Shown here piece after piece: positions 43,976 to 52,900 of a stretch of 64,000 nt of DNA. Position 1 is the stretch's first letter. Each line of letters starts with the position of its first letter. Location: contig NZ_JHWD01000001.1 of the NCBI RefSeq assembly GCF_000622225.1, positions 464,705-528,704 of the forward strand. Direction: 5' to 3'. The DNA comes from Roseomonas mucosa ATCC BAA-692. Its GTDB lineage: Bacteria > Pseudomonadota > Alphaproteobacteria > Acetobacterales > Acetobacteraceae. A model generated the notes under the pieces. It was not told the DNA's origin. It saw only the letters and a list, made by a program, of their open reading frames with translations, and searched no databases. The position numbers and the translations under genes were made by a program.

Positions 43976-44920
43976 ATGGCGGAAGCGGATCGGGGCGGGG
44001 CGGTACGGGACCGGCGCGGCTTCGCGGTGAGCGGCTATGCGGCGCTGGGCGTGATCGTGCTGCTGGTGGCGGCGGGGGTGCTGCTGTTCCTGGGCTCCGC
44101 CGCGGCGGGACAGCCGGGGCGGGTGGTGCCGGCCGGGCTGCTGGTGGTGCTGGGGCTGTTCCTGCTGCGCGGGCTCTATGTGCTGGCGCCGAACGAGAGC
44201 GCGGTGCTGCTGCTCTTCGGCAGCTATCGCGCCACGGACGAGGCGGCGGGGCTGCGCTTCACCAATCCGCTCTATACGCGCAGCAAGGTGTCGCGGCGTT
44301 TGCGGACGCATGAGATCGCGGCGCTGAAGGTGAATGACGGCGTGGGCAACCCGATCGAGATCGGGGCGGCGGTGGTGTGGTCCGTGTCGGATTCGGCGGC
44401 GGCGCTGCTGGAGATCGACGACTACGAGGCTTTCGTGCGGGTGCAGAGCGACGCGGCGCTGCGGCGGATCGCCGGGGCGCATGCCTATGACGCGGCGGAG
44501 GTGGCCATCGTCAGCGGCGTGGGCGGCACGGAGGCCGAGGCGGCAGTGGCGGCGCGGGCGCCGGCGACGCTGCTGGATGGCGGCGACGAGGTGGTGCAGG
44601 GGCTGGTGCGGGAGCTGCAGGAGCGGGTGGGGCGCGCCGGAATCCGCATCGCCGAGGCGCGGATCACGCATCTCGCCTATGCGCCCGAGATCGCCGGGGC
44701 GATGCTGCGGCGGCAGCAGGCCGAGGCGGTGCTGGCGGCGCGCCGCAAGATCGTCGCCGGGGCGGTGGACATGGTGGAGGACGCGCTGGCCGCGCTGGAG
44801 CGGAAGGGGCTGGCGCTGGATACCGAGCGGCGGGCGGCAATGGTGTCCAACCTGCTGCTGGTGCTGGTGGGGGACAAGGACCCGGTGCCGGTGATCAATG
44901 CGGGGACGCTGAACCACTGA
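43976..44920 (+). CDS. SPFH/band 7 domain membrane protein
   Basis: 314 aa from the ATG at 43976; the earlier ATG (43970) abuts the GGGAGG site too closely, while 43976 has the usual 6-base gap. Two N-terminal membrane segments (YAALGVIVLLVAAGVLLFLG; VVPAGLLVVLGLFLLRGLYV), then a band 7 domain (APNESAVLLLFGSYR...; NPIEIGAAVVWSVSD) and a C-terminal helix (QQAEAVLAARRKIVAGAVDM). The family forms membrane-bound scaffolds and often pairs with proteases (HflK/C, prohibitin, QmcA), but none is nearby. Confidence 0.87.
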   Translation: MAEADRGGAVRDRRGFAVSGYAALGVIVLLVAAGVLLFLGSAAAGQPGRVVPAGLLVVLGLFLLRGLYVLAPNESAVLLLFGSYRATDEAAGLRFTNPLYTRSKVSRRLRTHEIAALKVNDGVGNPIEIGAAVVWSVSDSAAALLEIDDYEAFVRVQSDAALRRIAGAHAYDAAEVAIVSGVGGTEAEAAVAARAPATLLDGGDEVVQGLVRELQERVGRAGIRIAEARITHLAYAPEIAGAMLRRQQAEAVLAARRKIVAGAVDMVEDALAALERKGLALDTERRAAMVSNLLLVLVGDKDPVPVINAGTLNH

Positions 44921-44930
44921 GCGGGGCGTG

Positions 44931-44964
44931 CCGGGGGGGAGAAGGGGGCGCCTTCTTCCCCCGG
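44931..44964. terminator. Bidirectional hairpin between SPFH and mntH genes
   Basis: CCGGGGGGGAGAAGG and CCTTCTTCCCCCGG form a long stem with a short loop, in the 62-base gap between convergent genes. It resembles the end modules of the dispersed repeat. Confidence 0.55.
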
Positions 44965-44982
44965 CCGGCCGCGCGGTGGCGT

Positions 44983-46305
44983 TCAGCCCGTGACCGTGTC
45001 CGCGATGAGCTTCACGTTCAGCCCCACGATCAGCACGGTGATGGCCCAGCCGACCACGCGCTGCCAGCGGGGCGTGACGAGGTTGCCCATCAGCTTCCGG
45101 TCGGAGGCGAAGAGCATCAGCGGGATCATCGCGAAGGGGAGCTGCAGCGACAGCACCACCTGGCTGAGGATCAGCAGTTGTCCCGTGCCGCTTTCGCCGT
45201 AGAGCCAGGTGACGATCAGCGCCGGGACGATGGCGATGCCGCGGGTGACGAGGCGGCGCACCACCGGGGAAAGGCGGAAGTGGATGAAGCCCTCCATCAC
45301 CACCTGCCCGGCCAGCGTGGCGGTGACGGTGGAGTTGAGGCCCGAGAGCAGCAGCGCCACGGCGAAGAGGATGGGGGCCGCGGCGCCGAGCAGAGGGGCG
45401 AGGAGGCTGTGCGCGTCCTGGAGTTCCGCGACGTCGTGGTGGCCGCTGGTGTGGAAGGCGGCGGCGGCGACGATCAGGATGGCGGAATTGACCAGCAGGG
45501 CGATGGTCAGCGCGGTGCAACTGTCCCAGGTGGCGAAGCGCACGGCCTCCTTGCGGCTGGCATCGTCGGGGGCGACGGCGCGCGACTGCACGGCCGCGGT
45601 GTGCAGGTAGAGGTTATGCGGCATCACCGTGGCGCCGATGATGCCGATGGCGATGTAGAGCTGCGTCTGGTTGGTGACGATGGAGGCGGAGGGCAGGTAG
45701 CCGCGCAGCAGATCGCCCCAGTTCGGGTCGGAAAGCGCGACCTGGACGGCGAAGCAGGCGCAGATCAGCGCGAGGAAGCCGGCGACCATCGCCTCCAGCC
45801 AGCGCATGCCCTTGTGCTGCAGCCACAGGATCAGCAGCGCGTCGAGCGCGGTCAGCACGGTGCCGAGCAGCAGCGGGATGCCGAAGAGGAGCTGCAGGGC
45901 GACGGCGGTGCCGATCAGCTCCGCGAGGTCGGTGGCGCAGATGGCGAGCTCGGCGAGGAGCCAGAGCGGGACGGCGAAGGGACGCGGCAGGCGTTCGCGG
46001 CAGAGCTGGGCGAGGTCGCGGCCGGTGGCGATGCCGAGGCGGGCCGAGATGGCCTGGAGCAGCATCGCCATCAGGGAGGACAGCAGGGCGACGGAGAGCA
46101 GCGTGTAGCCGAAGGCGGAGCCGCCGGCGATCGCCGTGGCCCAGTTGCCCGGGTCCATGTAGCCGGTGGCGACGAGGTAGCCAGGGCCGGCGAAGGCGAG
46201 GAAGCGGCGGAAGGTGCTGCCGGTGCGGGGGACGCCGACGCTGCGGTGGACTTCGGGAAGGCTGCCGGGCCGGGTCTCGCCGGCGAAGGGGCTTGCGTCG
46301 TTCAT
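44983..46305 (-). CDS. mntH: NRAMP-type Mn2+/divalent metal transporter
   Basis: 440 aa from the ATG at 46305. Proton-coupled uptake of Mn2+ (also Fe2+). Eleven helices with the metal-binding motifs [12 protein letters not shown] (helix 1) and [14 protein letters not shown] (helix 6). A palindrome TCTCGCGAGA (46372-46381) lies 67 bases upstream and could be a regulator site, but it matches no operator I know. Immediately further upstream is a lone receiver-domain gene on the same strand. Confidence 0.93.
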   Translation of the reverse strand: MNDASPFAGETRPGSLPEVHRSVGVPRTGSTFRRFLAFAGPGYLVATGYMDPGNWATAIAGGSAFGYTLLSVALLSSLMAMLLQAISARLGIATGRDLAQLCRERLPRPFAVPLWLLAELAICATDLAELIGTAVALQLLFGIPLLLGTVLTALDALLILWLQHKGMRWLEAMVAGFLALICACFAVQVALSDPNWGDLLRGYLPSASIVTNQTQLYIAIGIIGATVMPHNLYLHTAAVQSRAVAPDDASRKEAVRFATWDSCTALTIALLVNSAILIVAAAAFHTSGHHDVAELQDAHSLLAPLLGAAAPILFAVALLLSGLNSTVTATLAGQVVMEGFIHFRLSPVVRRLVTRGIAIVPALIVTWLYGESGTGQLLILSQVVLSLQLPFAMIPLMLFASDRKLMGNLVTPRWQRVVGWAITVLIVGLNVKLIADTVTG

Positions 46306-46485
46306 CGGCACCGGCTCCGTCCGGGGGCCGGCCGATCCGCCCAATGGCGCAAATCCCTGTTTAGATGACGATCTCGCGAGAGGTTCGCGTGGCTGTGATG
46401 CTTCATGGGACATCATCCGTGCCCGCCTCGCCACAGGCAAGGGGGCAGCCGGAAGATGCTGGCTCCGCTGTTCGCCGGAGACTCG

Positions 46486-46890
46486 TCACGGTCCCGTCGG
46501 GACGGCGCCCTGGCGCGACGGGTGATCCATGTGCACGAGGCCGAGCAGCTCGCGCACCGTGCGGGTGAGTTCCTCGGCGCGGAACGGCTTGGCCAGGGTA
46601 CGCTCGTCGGGGTTCATCTGGCGGCCGTTGAAGAGCCAGGGGCGGCCGCTGACATAGACCACGGGCAGGCCAGGGCTGCGGCTGCGGAGTTGCGCGGCGA
46701 CGTCGAAGCCGTCCTGCGGGGTGCCGAGGTTGATGTCGGTGACGAGCACGCGGCAGATCTCGTCCTGCGTGACGACCGTGGCCTCGTCGGGGGAGGACGC
46801 CTCGCGGATGCACCAGCCTTCCATCTCCAGGATCGAGGAGAGGGTGGCCCGCACCAGATCGTCGTCATCCACCACGAGTATGTCGCACAT
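46486..46890 (-). CDS. Single-domain response regulator
   Basis: 134 aa, receiver domain only: acidic pocket (VVDDDD), phospho-acceptor Asp52 (LVTDINLG), Ser81 and Lys101 (LAKPFRAEEL). No output domain, so it would work by protein contact as in CheY/DivK-type proteins. No kinase gene is adjacent. It reads leftward toward mntH with a 180-base gap. Confidence 0.85.
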   Translation of the reverse strand: MCDILVVDDDDLVRATLSSILEMEGWCIREASSPDEATVVTQDEICRVLVTDINLGTPQDGFDVAAQLRSRSPGLPVVYVSGRPWLFNGRQMNPDERTLAKPFRAEELTRTVRELLGLVHMDHPSRQGAVPTGP

Positions 46891-47188
46891 GCCTGCCTCC
46901 TTGCCCCCATCATTGCGTCCTGTTCACGGTTAAGCGCCGCAGCGCGGGAAAGGTTCAGTTCCGGGCCGTGGGGGAGGGGCGAGGCTGAGGCGCAGCCGGG
47001 ACATGGGCGAAGGGGGGGCGCAAGGGCGGAGCGGCGGGGATGGCCTTGACCCCCGGCGGCTGGCGCGTGATCCCTTATGGGGCCGGGAAACGCCGGCATG
47101 GCCGGGCCGGCCAATGCCGGGACGTCGCCTGGGGTGCCTCCCCGGGGGCGTCCCTTGGGCGCCGGAACGGCGGCCGGACGGAGTGTTC

Positions 47189-47689
47189 ATGGACGAGATC
47201 GACCGCAAGCTCCTCGCGATCCTGCAACAGGATGCCACGCTTTCCATCGCCCAGATGGCGGACAAGGTGGGGCTTTCCGCCACGCCCTGCTGGAAGCGGG
47301 TGCAGAAGCTGGAGGCCGCCGGGGTGATCACCCGCCGGGTGGCGCTGGTGGCGCCGGAGAAGGTGGGGGTGGGGCTGAGCGTCTTCGTGGCGGTGGAGGC
47401 GGGGGACCATACGCCGGACTGGCTGGAACGCTTCGCCCAGGCGGTGGACGCCATGCCGGAGGTGATGGGGGCCTACCGGATGGCGGGGGAGGTGGACTAC
47501 ATGCTCCACGTCGCGGTGGCGGACATGGCGGAGTTCGACCTGTTCTACAAGCGGCTGATCGGGACGGTGCCGATGCGCAACGTGACCTCCCGCTTCGCCA
47601 TGGAGCGGATCAAGCACACCACCGCCTTTCCCCTGAACCGGGCGGCCTTCCGCGACCGGGGCCAGCCCCAGGAGGGAGCGGAGGAATAA
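47189..47689 (+). CDS. Lrp/AsnC-family regulator
   Basis: 166 aa from the ATG at 47189 (MDEIDRKLLAILQQDATLSI). N-terminal helix-turn-helix (QMADKVGLSATPCWKRVQKLEAAGVI) and C-terminal RAM ligand domain (VFVAVEAGDH; YRMAGEVDYMLHVAVADMAEFD). Such proteins sense amino acids. It precedes the sulfonate operon by 340 bases on the same strand; a role there is possible but unproven. Confidence 0.88.
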   Translation: MDEIDRKLLAILQQDATLSIAQMADKVGLSATPCWKRVQKLEAAGVITRRVALVAPEKVGVGLSVFVAVEAGDHTPDWLERFAQAVDAMPEVMGAYRMAGEVDYMLHVAVADMAEFDLFYKRLIGTVPMRNVTSRFAMERIKHTTAFPLNRAAFRDRGQPQEGAEE

Positions 47690-47742
47690 CTCCCCCGGAT
47701 CGGGCGGACGGGGGAATGGCATCCTCTGGCGGCGTTGAACTT

Positions 47743-47764
47743 CGATAAACCCGACTATTTATCG
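47743..47764. promoter_or_regulatory. Inverted repeat upstream of the sulfonate operon, possible operator
   Basis: CGATAAA, 8 bases, TTTATCG, perfect over 7 bp, in AT-rich DNA. It lies about 17-38 bases before a TATCCT -10 (47781-47786), covering the expected -35, as expected for an activator or repressor site. Confidence 0.5.
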
Positions 47765-47780
47765 CGAATAACCCTCTGCC

Positions 47781-47786
47781 TATCCT
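47781..47786 (+). promoter_or_regulatory. Predicted -10 element of the sulfonate operon
   Basis: TATCCT with no good -35 but with the dyad upstream, fitting an activator-dependent promoter. The predicted start of transcription (7 bases on) coincides with the ATG of the small Cys-rich frame at 47794. Confidence 0.4.
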
Positions 47787-47793
47787 CTGCTCC

Positions 47794-47928
47794 ATGATCG
47801 AGATGTCGTGGAATCCGGGCCGAGAGGCCGCGTCCGGCGGGCGCATCGGGGACCTCAAGGGTCCGGTTCCGGCGCGGCGGGCCTGTTGCCGCTGCCGGGC
47901 CTGTACCGGCCCCGGTCTGCCGGGCTGA
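47794..47928 (+). CDS. Putative 44-residue Cys-rich leader peptide of the sulfonate operon
   Basis: Starts MIEMSWNPGR and ends RACCRCRACTGPGLPG; codons 31, 32, 34 and 37 are Cys. There is no ribosome site, but the ATG would be at +1 of the predicted transcript, so it could be translated leaderless. Cys-rich upstream frames that act as cysteine-responsive attenuators are known in mycobacteria. Here the operon imports sulfur sources, so the logic fits, but Cys codons also arise by chance in GC-rich DNA. Confidence 0.35.
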   Translation: MIEMSWNPGREAASGGRIGDLKGPVPARRACCRCRACTGPGLPG

Positions 47929-48028
47929 AGCCCGCGCCATCCCGCCCGGGCTGCAACCGGGTTCCACCGCCTCTTCCCCTTTTCGCGGACCGCGCGGCCC
48001 CAGGGCCGGTGGCCGGGACGGAGCCAGC

Positions 48029-48889
48029 ATGTCCGACACCCAGGTGATCGGCGCCACAGGGCGCTCCTCTTCCTCTCTTTCCGACCGCAGCCTCGCCCGG
48101 GCGGCGCGGGCGCTGCTGCCCGGCCGGCTCCATCTCGGCAAGGCGCGGCGCTTCGTCTCGCCGCTGGTGATCGTGCTGCTCTGGCAGGCGGCCTCGATGG
48201 CCGGGCTGATCTCGCCGCGCACCCTGGCGGCGCCGAGCACGGTGATCGCCTCGGCCTGGGAGCTGACGCTTTCGGGCGAGCTGCCGCACCACCTGCTGGT
48301 CTCGCTGGGCCGGGTGGCGCTGGGGCTTTCCATCGGCGTGGCGGCGGGCACGGCCTTCGCGCTGATCGCCGGGCTGTCGAAGCTGGGCGAGGAGATCGTG
48401 GACGCGCCGCTGCAGATGCTCCGCACGCTGCCTTTCCTGGCGCTGGTGCCGCTGTTCATCCTGTGGTTCGGCATCGGCGAGACGCCGAAGATCGCGCTGG
48501 TGGCGCTGGGGACCAGCTTCCCGGTCTATCTGACGCTCTTCGCGGGCATCCGGGGTGTCGATCCGAAGCTGATGGAGGCGGGCAAGGTCTTCGGCCTCGA
48601 CCGGCAGGGGATGATCCGGCACGTGATCCTGCCGGGTGCGCTGCCCTCGGGCATCGTGGGGCTGCGCTACGCGATCGGGACGGCCTGGCTGAGCCTGGTG
48701 ATCGCCGAGCAGATCAACGCGACCTCGGGCATCGGCTACCTGATCAACGACGCGCGGGACTTCCTGCGCACCGACGTCATCGTCGTGGGCCTCGTCGTCT
48801 ATGCGCTGCTGGGGCTGGGGGCGGACGCCCTGATGCGCCTCGTGGAGCGGCGGACGCTGGCCTGGCGGCCGAGCCTGATCAAGGCCTGA
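48029..48889 (+). CDS. ssuC: Sulfonate/nitrate/taurine-type ABC transporter permease
   Basis: 286 aa, inner membrane. About six hydrophobic segments; family signatures are LQMLRTLPFLALVPLFILWFG, the coupling EAA loop (EAGKVFGLDRQGMIRHVILPGALPSG) and LVIAEQINATSGIGYLI. First gene of a six-gene operon (permease, ATPase, binding protein, acyl-CoA dehydrogenase-like, monooxygenase, second binding protein). The name reflects the operon context. Confidence 0.88.
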   Translation: MSDTQVIGATGRSSSSLSDRSLARAARALLPGRLHLGKARRFVSPLVIVLLWQAASMAGLISPRTLAAPSTVIASAWELTLSGELPHHLLVSLGRVALGLSIGVAAGTAFALIAGLSKLGEEIVDAPLQMLRTLPFLALVPLFILWFGIGETPKIALVALGTSFPVYLTLFAGIRGVDPKLMEAGKVFGLDRQGMIRHVILPGALPSGIVGLRYAIGTAWLSLVIAEQINATSGIGYLINDARDFLRTDVIVVGLVVYALLGLGADALMRLVERRTLAWRPSLIKA

Positions 48890-48905
48890 GCGGGGAGCGG
48901 GGACC

Positions 48906-49637
48906 ATGGGCGAGCAGAACAACGCGCGCGCCGTCTCGGTGCGCGGCCTGACCCGGCGCTTCGGCCAGAACACCGTGCTGCACGGGCTGGATATCGAGCT
49001 GGAGCCGGGGTCCTTCACCGCGCTGCTGGGGCGTTCGGGCTCGGGCAAGACGACGCTGCTGCGGACGCTGGCCGGGCTGGACCCGGTGCCGGAGGACGCG
49101 GTGGTCCGGCTGCCGGAGAGCGTGGCGGCGGTGTTCCAGGAGCCGCGGCTGCTGCCCTGGAAGAAGGTCTGGCAGAACGTGACCCTCGGCCTGCCCGGCG
49201 GCGGGGCGCGCGAGCGGGCGGAGCGGGCGCTGGGCGAGGTGGGGCTGTCGCACCGGCTGAATGCCTGGCCGCTGACATTGTCGGGCGGCGAGGCGCAGCG
49301 CTCCGCCCTGGCGCGGGCGCTGGTGCGCGAGCCGAGGCTGCTGCTGCTGGACGAGCCCTTCGCGGCGTTGGACGCGCTAACGCGCATCCGGATGCATGCG
49401 CTGGTGCTGGAGCTCTGGCGCGCGCATGGGCCGACCACGCTGATCGTCACGCATGACGTGGACGAGGCGATCCTGCTGGCGGACCGGGTGCTGGTGCTGG
49501 ATGCCGGGCGGATCGCGGCGGATATTCCCGTGGCGATGGAGCGGCCGCGGGCGCATGGCGATGCGGGCTTCGTGGCGCTGCGGCGGCGGCTGCTGGCGGA
49601 GCTGGGCGTCGAGGACAGCGCGAGGCAGGCGGCGTGA
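48906..49637 (+). CDS. ssuB: Sulfonate-type ABC transporter ATP-binding protein
   Basis: 243 aa. Walker A GRSGSGKTT (42-50), Q-loop VFQEPRLLPW, signature LSGGEAQ (125-131), Walker B LLLLDEPFAALD, and the His switch in VTHDVDEAILLADRV. It starts 16 bases after the permease. The stop is overlapped by the GTG of the binding protein (GTGA). Confidence 0.92.
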   Translation: MGEQNNARAVSVRGLTRRFGQNTVLHGLDIELEPGSFTALLGRSGSGKTTLLRTLAGLDPVPEDAVVRLPESVAAVFQEPRLLPWKKVWQNVTLGLPGGGARERAERALGEVGLSHRLNAWPLTLSGGEAQRSALARALVREPRLLLLDEPFAALDALTRIRMHALVLELWRAHGPTTLIVTHDVDEAILLADRVLVLDAGRIAADIPVAMERPRAHGDAGFVALRRRLLAELGVEDSARQAA

Positions 49638-50617
49638 GCGGGGTGCTGACGCGGCGCGGGGCGCTGCGGGGTGCCGTGCTGGCGGCGCCGGCGCTGCTGC
49701 TGGCGGGGCGGGGAAGCGCGCGGGCGCAGGCGGGGGTGACGCTGCGGGCGGCGCAGTACAAGGCGGGCGACCAGATCCTGCTGAACCTGTCGGGGCAGGA
49801 TCGCGACCGTTCCTATCAGGTGGCGTGGTCCGAGTTCGGCAGCGGCAACCTGATGGTCGAGGCGGTGAATGCCGGGGCCATCGACCTCGCCTATGGCAGC
49901 GAGATCCCGCCGGCCTTCGCCGCCGCCTCGGGCGCACGGATCAGGGTGGTCGCGGTGATCCGCGGCGACGTGAACGAGCAGGTGGTGCTGGTGCCGAAGG
50001 GGTCCACGGTGCGGAGCATCGCCGACCTCAAGGGCAGGCGCGTCGGCTATGTGCGGGCAACGACCACGCATTACTACCTGAACCGGATGCTGGCCGAGGC
50101 AGGGCTGGGCTTCGGCGACATCCAGGCCGTGAATCTTTCCCCCAGCGACGGGCGTGCGGCCTTCCAGAACGGGGCGCTCGATGCCTGGGCGATCTATGGC
50201 TATTCCGTGCCGATGGCGCGCGAGGCCGGGGCGCGGGAACTGCGCAACGCGCGCGGGATCCTGTCGGGGAACTACCTGGTCTTCGCCAGCCCGGACGCGC
50301 TGGTGGAGCCGGGACGGCGGGCGGCGATCGCCGATCATCTGGCGCGGGTCTCGCGGGCCTTCCTGTGGATGGACAGCCATGCGGCGGAGCTGGCGGCGGC
50401 GCAGTCGAGGCTGCTGAACGTGCCGGAGGCCACGATCCGCGCGCTGCTGGAGAATGTCAGCCAGAAGCGGCGGCTGGTGGCGCCGGACGAGGCGGCCATC
50501 GCCTCGCACCAGGCGGTGGCGGACGACTTCGCCGCACTCGGCCTGCTGCCGAAGGGCGTGAACGTGGCGCCGCTCTGGGACCGTGATTTCGGGCATGGGC
50601 TGGAGCTGGCGGCATGA
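49634..50617 (+). CDS. ssuA: ABC transporter substrate-binding protein (SsuA-like), first of two
   Basis: 327 aa from a GTG at 49634. N-terminal LTRRGALRGAVLAAPALLLAGRGSARA is a Tat-type signal. Core: YQVAWSEFGSGNLMVEAVNAGAIDLAYG, VVAVIRGDVNEQVVLVPKGS, IADLKGRRVGYVRAT. This is the aliphatic sulfonate/nitrate-binding fold. Overlaps both neighbours, so expression is tightly coupled. Confidence 0.87.
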   Translation: MSGVLTRRGALRGAVLAAPALLLAGRGSARAQAGVTLRAAQYKAGDQILLNLSGQDRDRSYQVAWSEFGSGNLMVEAVNAGAIDLAYGSEIPPAFAAASGARIRVVAVIRGDVNEQVVLVPKGSTVRSIADLKGRRVGYVRATTTHYYLNRMLAEAGLGFGDIQAVNLSPSDGRAAFQNGALDAWAIYGYSVPMAREAGARELRNARGILSGNYLVFASPDALVEPGRRAAIADHLARVSRAFLWMDSHAAELAAAQSRLLNVPEATIRALLENVSQKRRLVAPDEAAIASHQAVADDFAALGLLPKGVNVAPLWDRDFGHGLELAA

Positions 50618-51750
50618 TGGACGGTTTGCTGGTGCGGCCCGACCCGCTGGGTGCGCTGGTGCGGGACTTCGCGTCGCGGGCCGCGGCGCATGACCGGGAA
50701 GGCAGCTTCCCGCACGCGAACTTCACGGCGCTGCACGAGGCCGGGATGCTGGGCCTGACGGCGCGGCAGGCCGATGGTGGCGAGGAGGCCGGGCTGGAGC
50801 GGGCCTGTGCGCTGGTGGGGCGGGTGGCGGAAGGCTGCCCGGCCACGGCGCTGGTGCTGGCGATGCAGCTGATCCAGATCCGCGGGCTCGTCACCGACCC
50901 GCATGTGCCGGAGCACATCAAGGCGCTGGTGGGGCGCGAGGCGGTGGAGCGCGGGGCGCTGGTGAACGCGCTGCGCGTGGAGCCGGAACTGGGCTCGCCG
51001 GCGCGTGGCGGGTTGCCGGGCACGGTGGCGCGGCGCACGGCGGAAGGATGGCGCGTCAGCGGGCGCAAGATCTACTCCACCGGGGCGCCGGGGCTGCGCT
51101 GGATGCTGGTCTGGCTGCGGACCGACGAGGAGCGGCCGCGCATCGGGTCCCTTCTGGTGCGGGCGGACACGCCGGGCGTACGGATCGAGGAGAGCTGGGA
51201 CCAGGCGGGGCTGCGGGCCTCCGGGAGCCACGACGTGGTCTTCGAGGACGCGCTGGTGCCGCTGGAACATGCGGTGGACCTGCGGCTGCCGGAGGAGCGC
51301 GGCGGGCCCGGCGCGCAGCACGGCGCCTGGAACACGCTGATGATCGCGGCGCTTTATACGGGCGTGGCGCGGGCGGCGCGGGACTGGCTGGTCGGTTTCC
51401 TGAAGGGGCGCGTGCCGGCCAATCTGGGCCGGCCGCTGGCCACGCTGCCGCGCATGCAGGAGGCGGTGGGCCGGATCGAGGCGCTGCTGGCGACCAACGA
51501 CCGGCTGGTGGACTCCGGCGCGCGCGACGCGGGGCTGGAGGCGGCCGAGGCCGGGCTGATCAAGACCGTGGCGGCGGAGAACGCCATCGCGGTGGTGCAG
51601 GAGGCGGTGGCGCTCTGCGGCAACCATGCGCTGGCGCGTTCCAACCCGCTGGAGCGGCATCTGCGCGACGTGCTCTGCGCGCGCATCCACACGCCGCAGC
51701 CCGACAGTGCCTACGGTGTCGCGGGGCGCCGGGCGCTCGGGGTGAATTGA
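50614..51750 (+). CDS. Acyl-CoA dehydrogenase-like flavoprotein (SfnB/DszC group)
   Basis: 378 aa. Acyl-CoA dehydrogenase fold: N-terminal helices (FTALHEAGMLGLTARQADGG), the middle beta domain (GWRVSGRKIYSTGAPGLRWML) and C-terminal helical bundle (RMQEAVGRIEALLATNDRLV; NAIAVVQEAVALCGNHAL). In sulfur operons such proteins (SfnB, DszC, monooxygenase-type) act on sulfones or sulfonates with reduced FMN rather than on acyl-CoA; this is inferred from context. ATGA overlap with the gene before. Confidence 0.82.
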   Translation: MMDGLLVRPDPLGALVRDFASRAAAHDREGSFPHANFTALHEAGMLGLTARQADGGEEAGLERACALVGRVAEGCPATALVLAMQLIQIRGLVTDPHVPEHIKALVGREAVERGALVNALRVEPELGSPARGGLPGTVARRTAEGWRVSGRKIYSTGAPGLRWMLVWLRTDEERPRIGSLLVRADTPGVRIEESWDQAGLRASGSHDVVFEDALVPLEHAVDLRLPEERGGPGAQHGAWNTLMIAALYTGVARAARDWLVGFLKGRVPANLGRPLATLPRMQEAVGRIEALLATNDRLVDSGARDAGLEAAEAGLIKTVAAENAIAVVQEAVALCGNHALARSNPLERHLRDVLCARIHTPQPDSAYGVAGRRALGVN

Positions 51751-51772
51751 GACGAGTGAAGGAGGAAAGCCG

Positions 51773-52900
51773 ATGACGGTTCCGGGTTCCCATCTGAACG
51801 ATGTCGAGTTCATCGGCATGGTGCAGCCGCGCGAGCAGTCGGAGATCCACCCGCCGCATGGCGAGGCGATCGACCTCGGCTATTTCCGCAAGTCCATGCG
51901 GGTGCATGACGAGGGCGGCTTCGACCGCGTGCTGATCGGCTGGTACAGCAACGGACCCGACGGGTTCCTGCTGGCCACCGACGCGGCCGCGCATACGAAG
52001 CGCGTGGGATTCCTGGTCGCGCACCGGCCGGGCTTCCTGGCGCCGAGCCTCGCGGCGCGGAGCTATGCGACGCTGGACCAGCTTTCGGGCGGCCGCGCCG
52101 CGATCCACGTGATCTCCGGCGGCGATGACGTGGACCAGGCGCGGGACGGCGACTGGCTCGGCAAGGACGACCGCTATGCGCGGACGGACGAGTATGTCGA
52201 TATCCTGAAGGCGATCTGGACCGGCGCGAAGCCGGTGGACCACGAGGGCGCCTATTACCGCATCAAGGGCGCCTCGCCCGAGGTGCGGACGGTGCAGAAG
52301 CCGCGCATCCCGGTCTATTTCGGCGGTGCCTCCGAGGCGGCGCTGCGGGTCGCGGGCAGGCATGCGGATGTCTATGCGCTCTGGGGCGAGACGCAGGCGC
52401 AGGTGCGCGAGATCGTGGGGCGCGTGCGCGAGGAGGCGGCGAAGCACGGGCGCGAGCATGACGTGCGCTTCTCGCTGAGCTTCCGCCCGATCCTGGCGGA
52501 GACGGAGGAGGCGGCCTGGGCCAAGGCGGAGCGCATCCTGGGCCGGGTGCGCGAGGTGCGCGGGCAGGCGGCGCTGGGGCCGGCGAACAAGGCGCCGGCC
52601 AATGCGGGCTCGCAGCGCCTGCTGGCGGCGGCGGAGCGGGGCGACCGGCCGGAGGGGCGGCTCTATACCGCGATCGCGCGAGAGACCGGGGCGCGGGGGA
52701 ACACCACGGCCCTGGTGGGCACGCCGCAGCAGGTGGCGGAGGCCTTCCTGGAATACTACGAGCTGGGCGTGACGACCTTTCTGATCCGCGGCTTCGATCC
52801 GCTGGAGGATGCGGCGGAGTACGGGCGCACGCTGCTGCCGATCACCAAGAGGCTGGTGGCGGAGCGGCGGGCGGCCGCCGTGCGGGTGGCGGCGGAATGA
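51773..52900 (+). CDS. ssuD: FMNH2-dependent alkanesulfonate monooxygenase (SsuD-like, luciferase-like family)
   Basis: 375 aa from an ATG with AGGAGG upstream. TIM-barrel bacterial luciferase-like enzyme that releases sulfite from alkanesulfonates. Seen: MRVHDEGGFDRVLIG, LVAHRPGFLAPSLAARSYATLDQLSGGRAA, the segment RDGDWLGKDDRYARTDEYV, and PRIPVYFGGASEAALRVAG; these match SsuD. A partner flavin reductase (SsuE) is not in the operon. The length is normal (E. coli about 380). Confidence 0.88.
   Translation: MTVPGSHLNDVEFIGMVQPREQSEIHPPHGEAIDLGYFRKSMRVHDEGGFDRVLIGWYSNGPDGFLLATDAAAHTKRVGFLVAHRPGFLAPSLAARSYATLDQLSGGRAAIHVISGGDDVDQARDGDWLGKDDRYARTDEYVDILKAIWTGAKPVDHEGAYYRIKGASPEVRTVQKPRIPVYFGGASEAALRVAGRHADVYALWGETQAQVREIVGRVREEAAKHGREHDVRFSLSFRPILAETEEAAWAKAERILGRVREVRGQAALGPANKAPANAGSQRLLAAAERGDRPEGRLYTAIARETGARGNTTALVGTPQQVAEAFLEYYELGVTTFLIRGFDPLEDAAEYGRTLLPITKRLVAERRAAAVRVAAE

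Larger units (their letters stand above)
47690..48028. other. Leader region of the sulfonate operon
   Basis: 339 bases between the Lrp gene and the first transporter gene. It holds a dyad (47743-47764), a likely -10 (47781-47786), a 44-codon Cys-rich frame (47794-47928) and short GC hairpins (47921-47934; 47947-47963) before a CUUCCCCUUUU-like tract, an arrangement consistent with attenuation. Confidence 0.5.

Noticed and set aside
47855..50596. 913-codon minus-strand frame across the sulfonate genes
   Set aside because: Antisense to the permease, ATPase and binding protein, with low-complexity Arg/His/Pro content and no motif.
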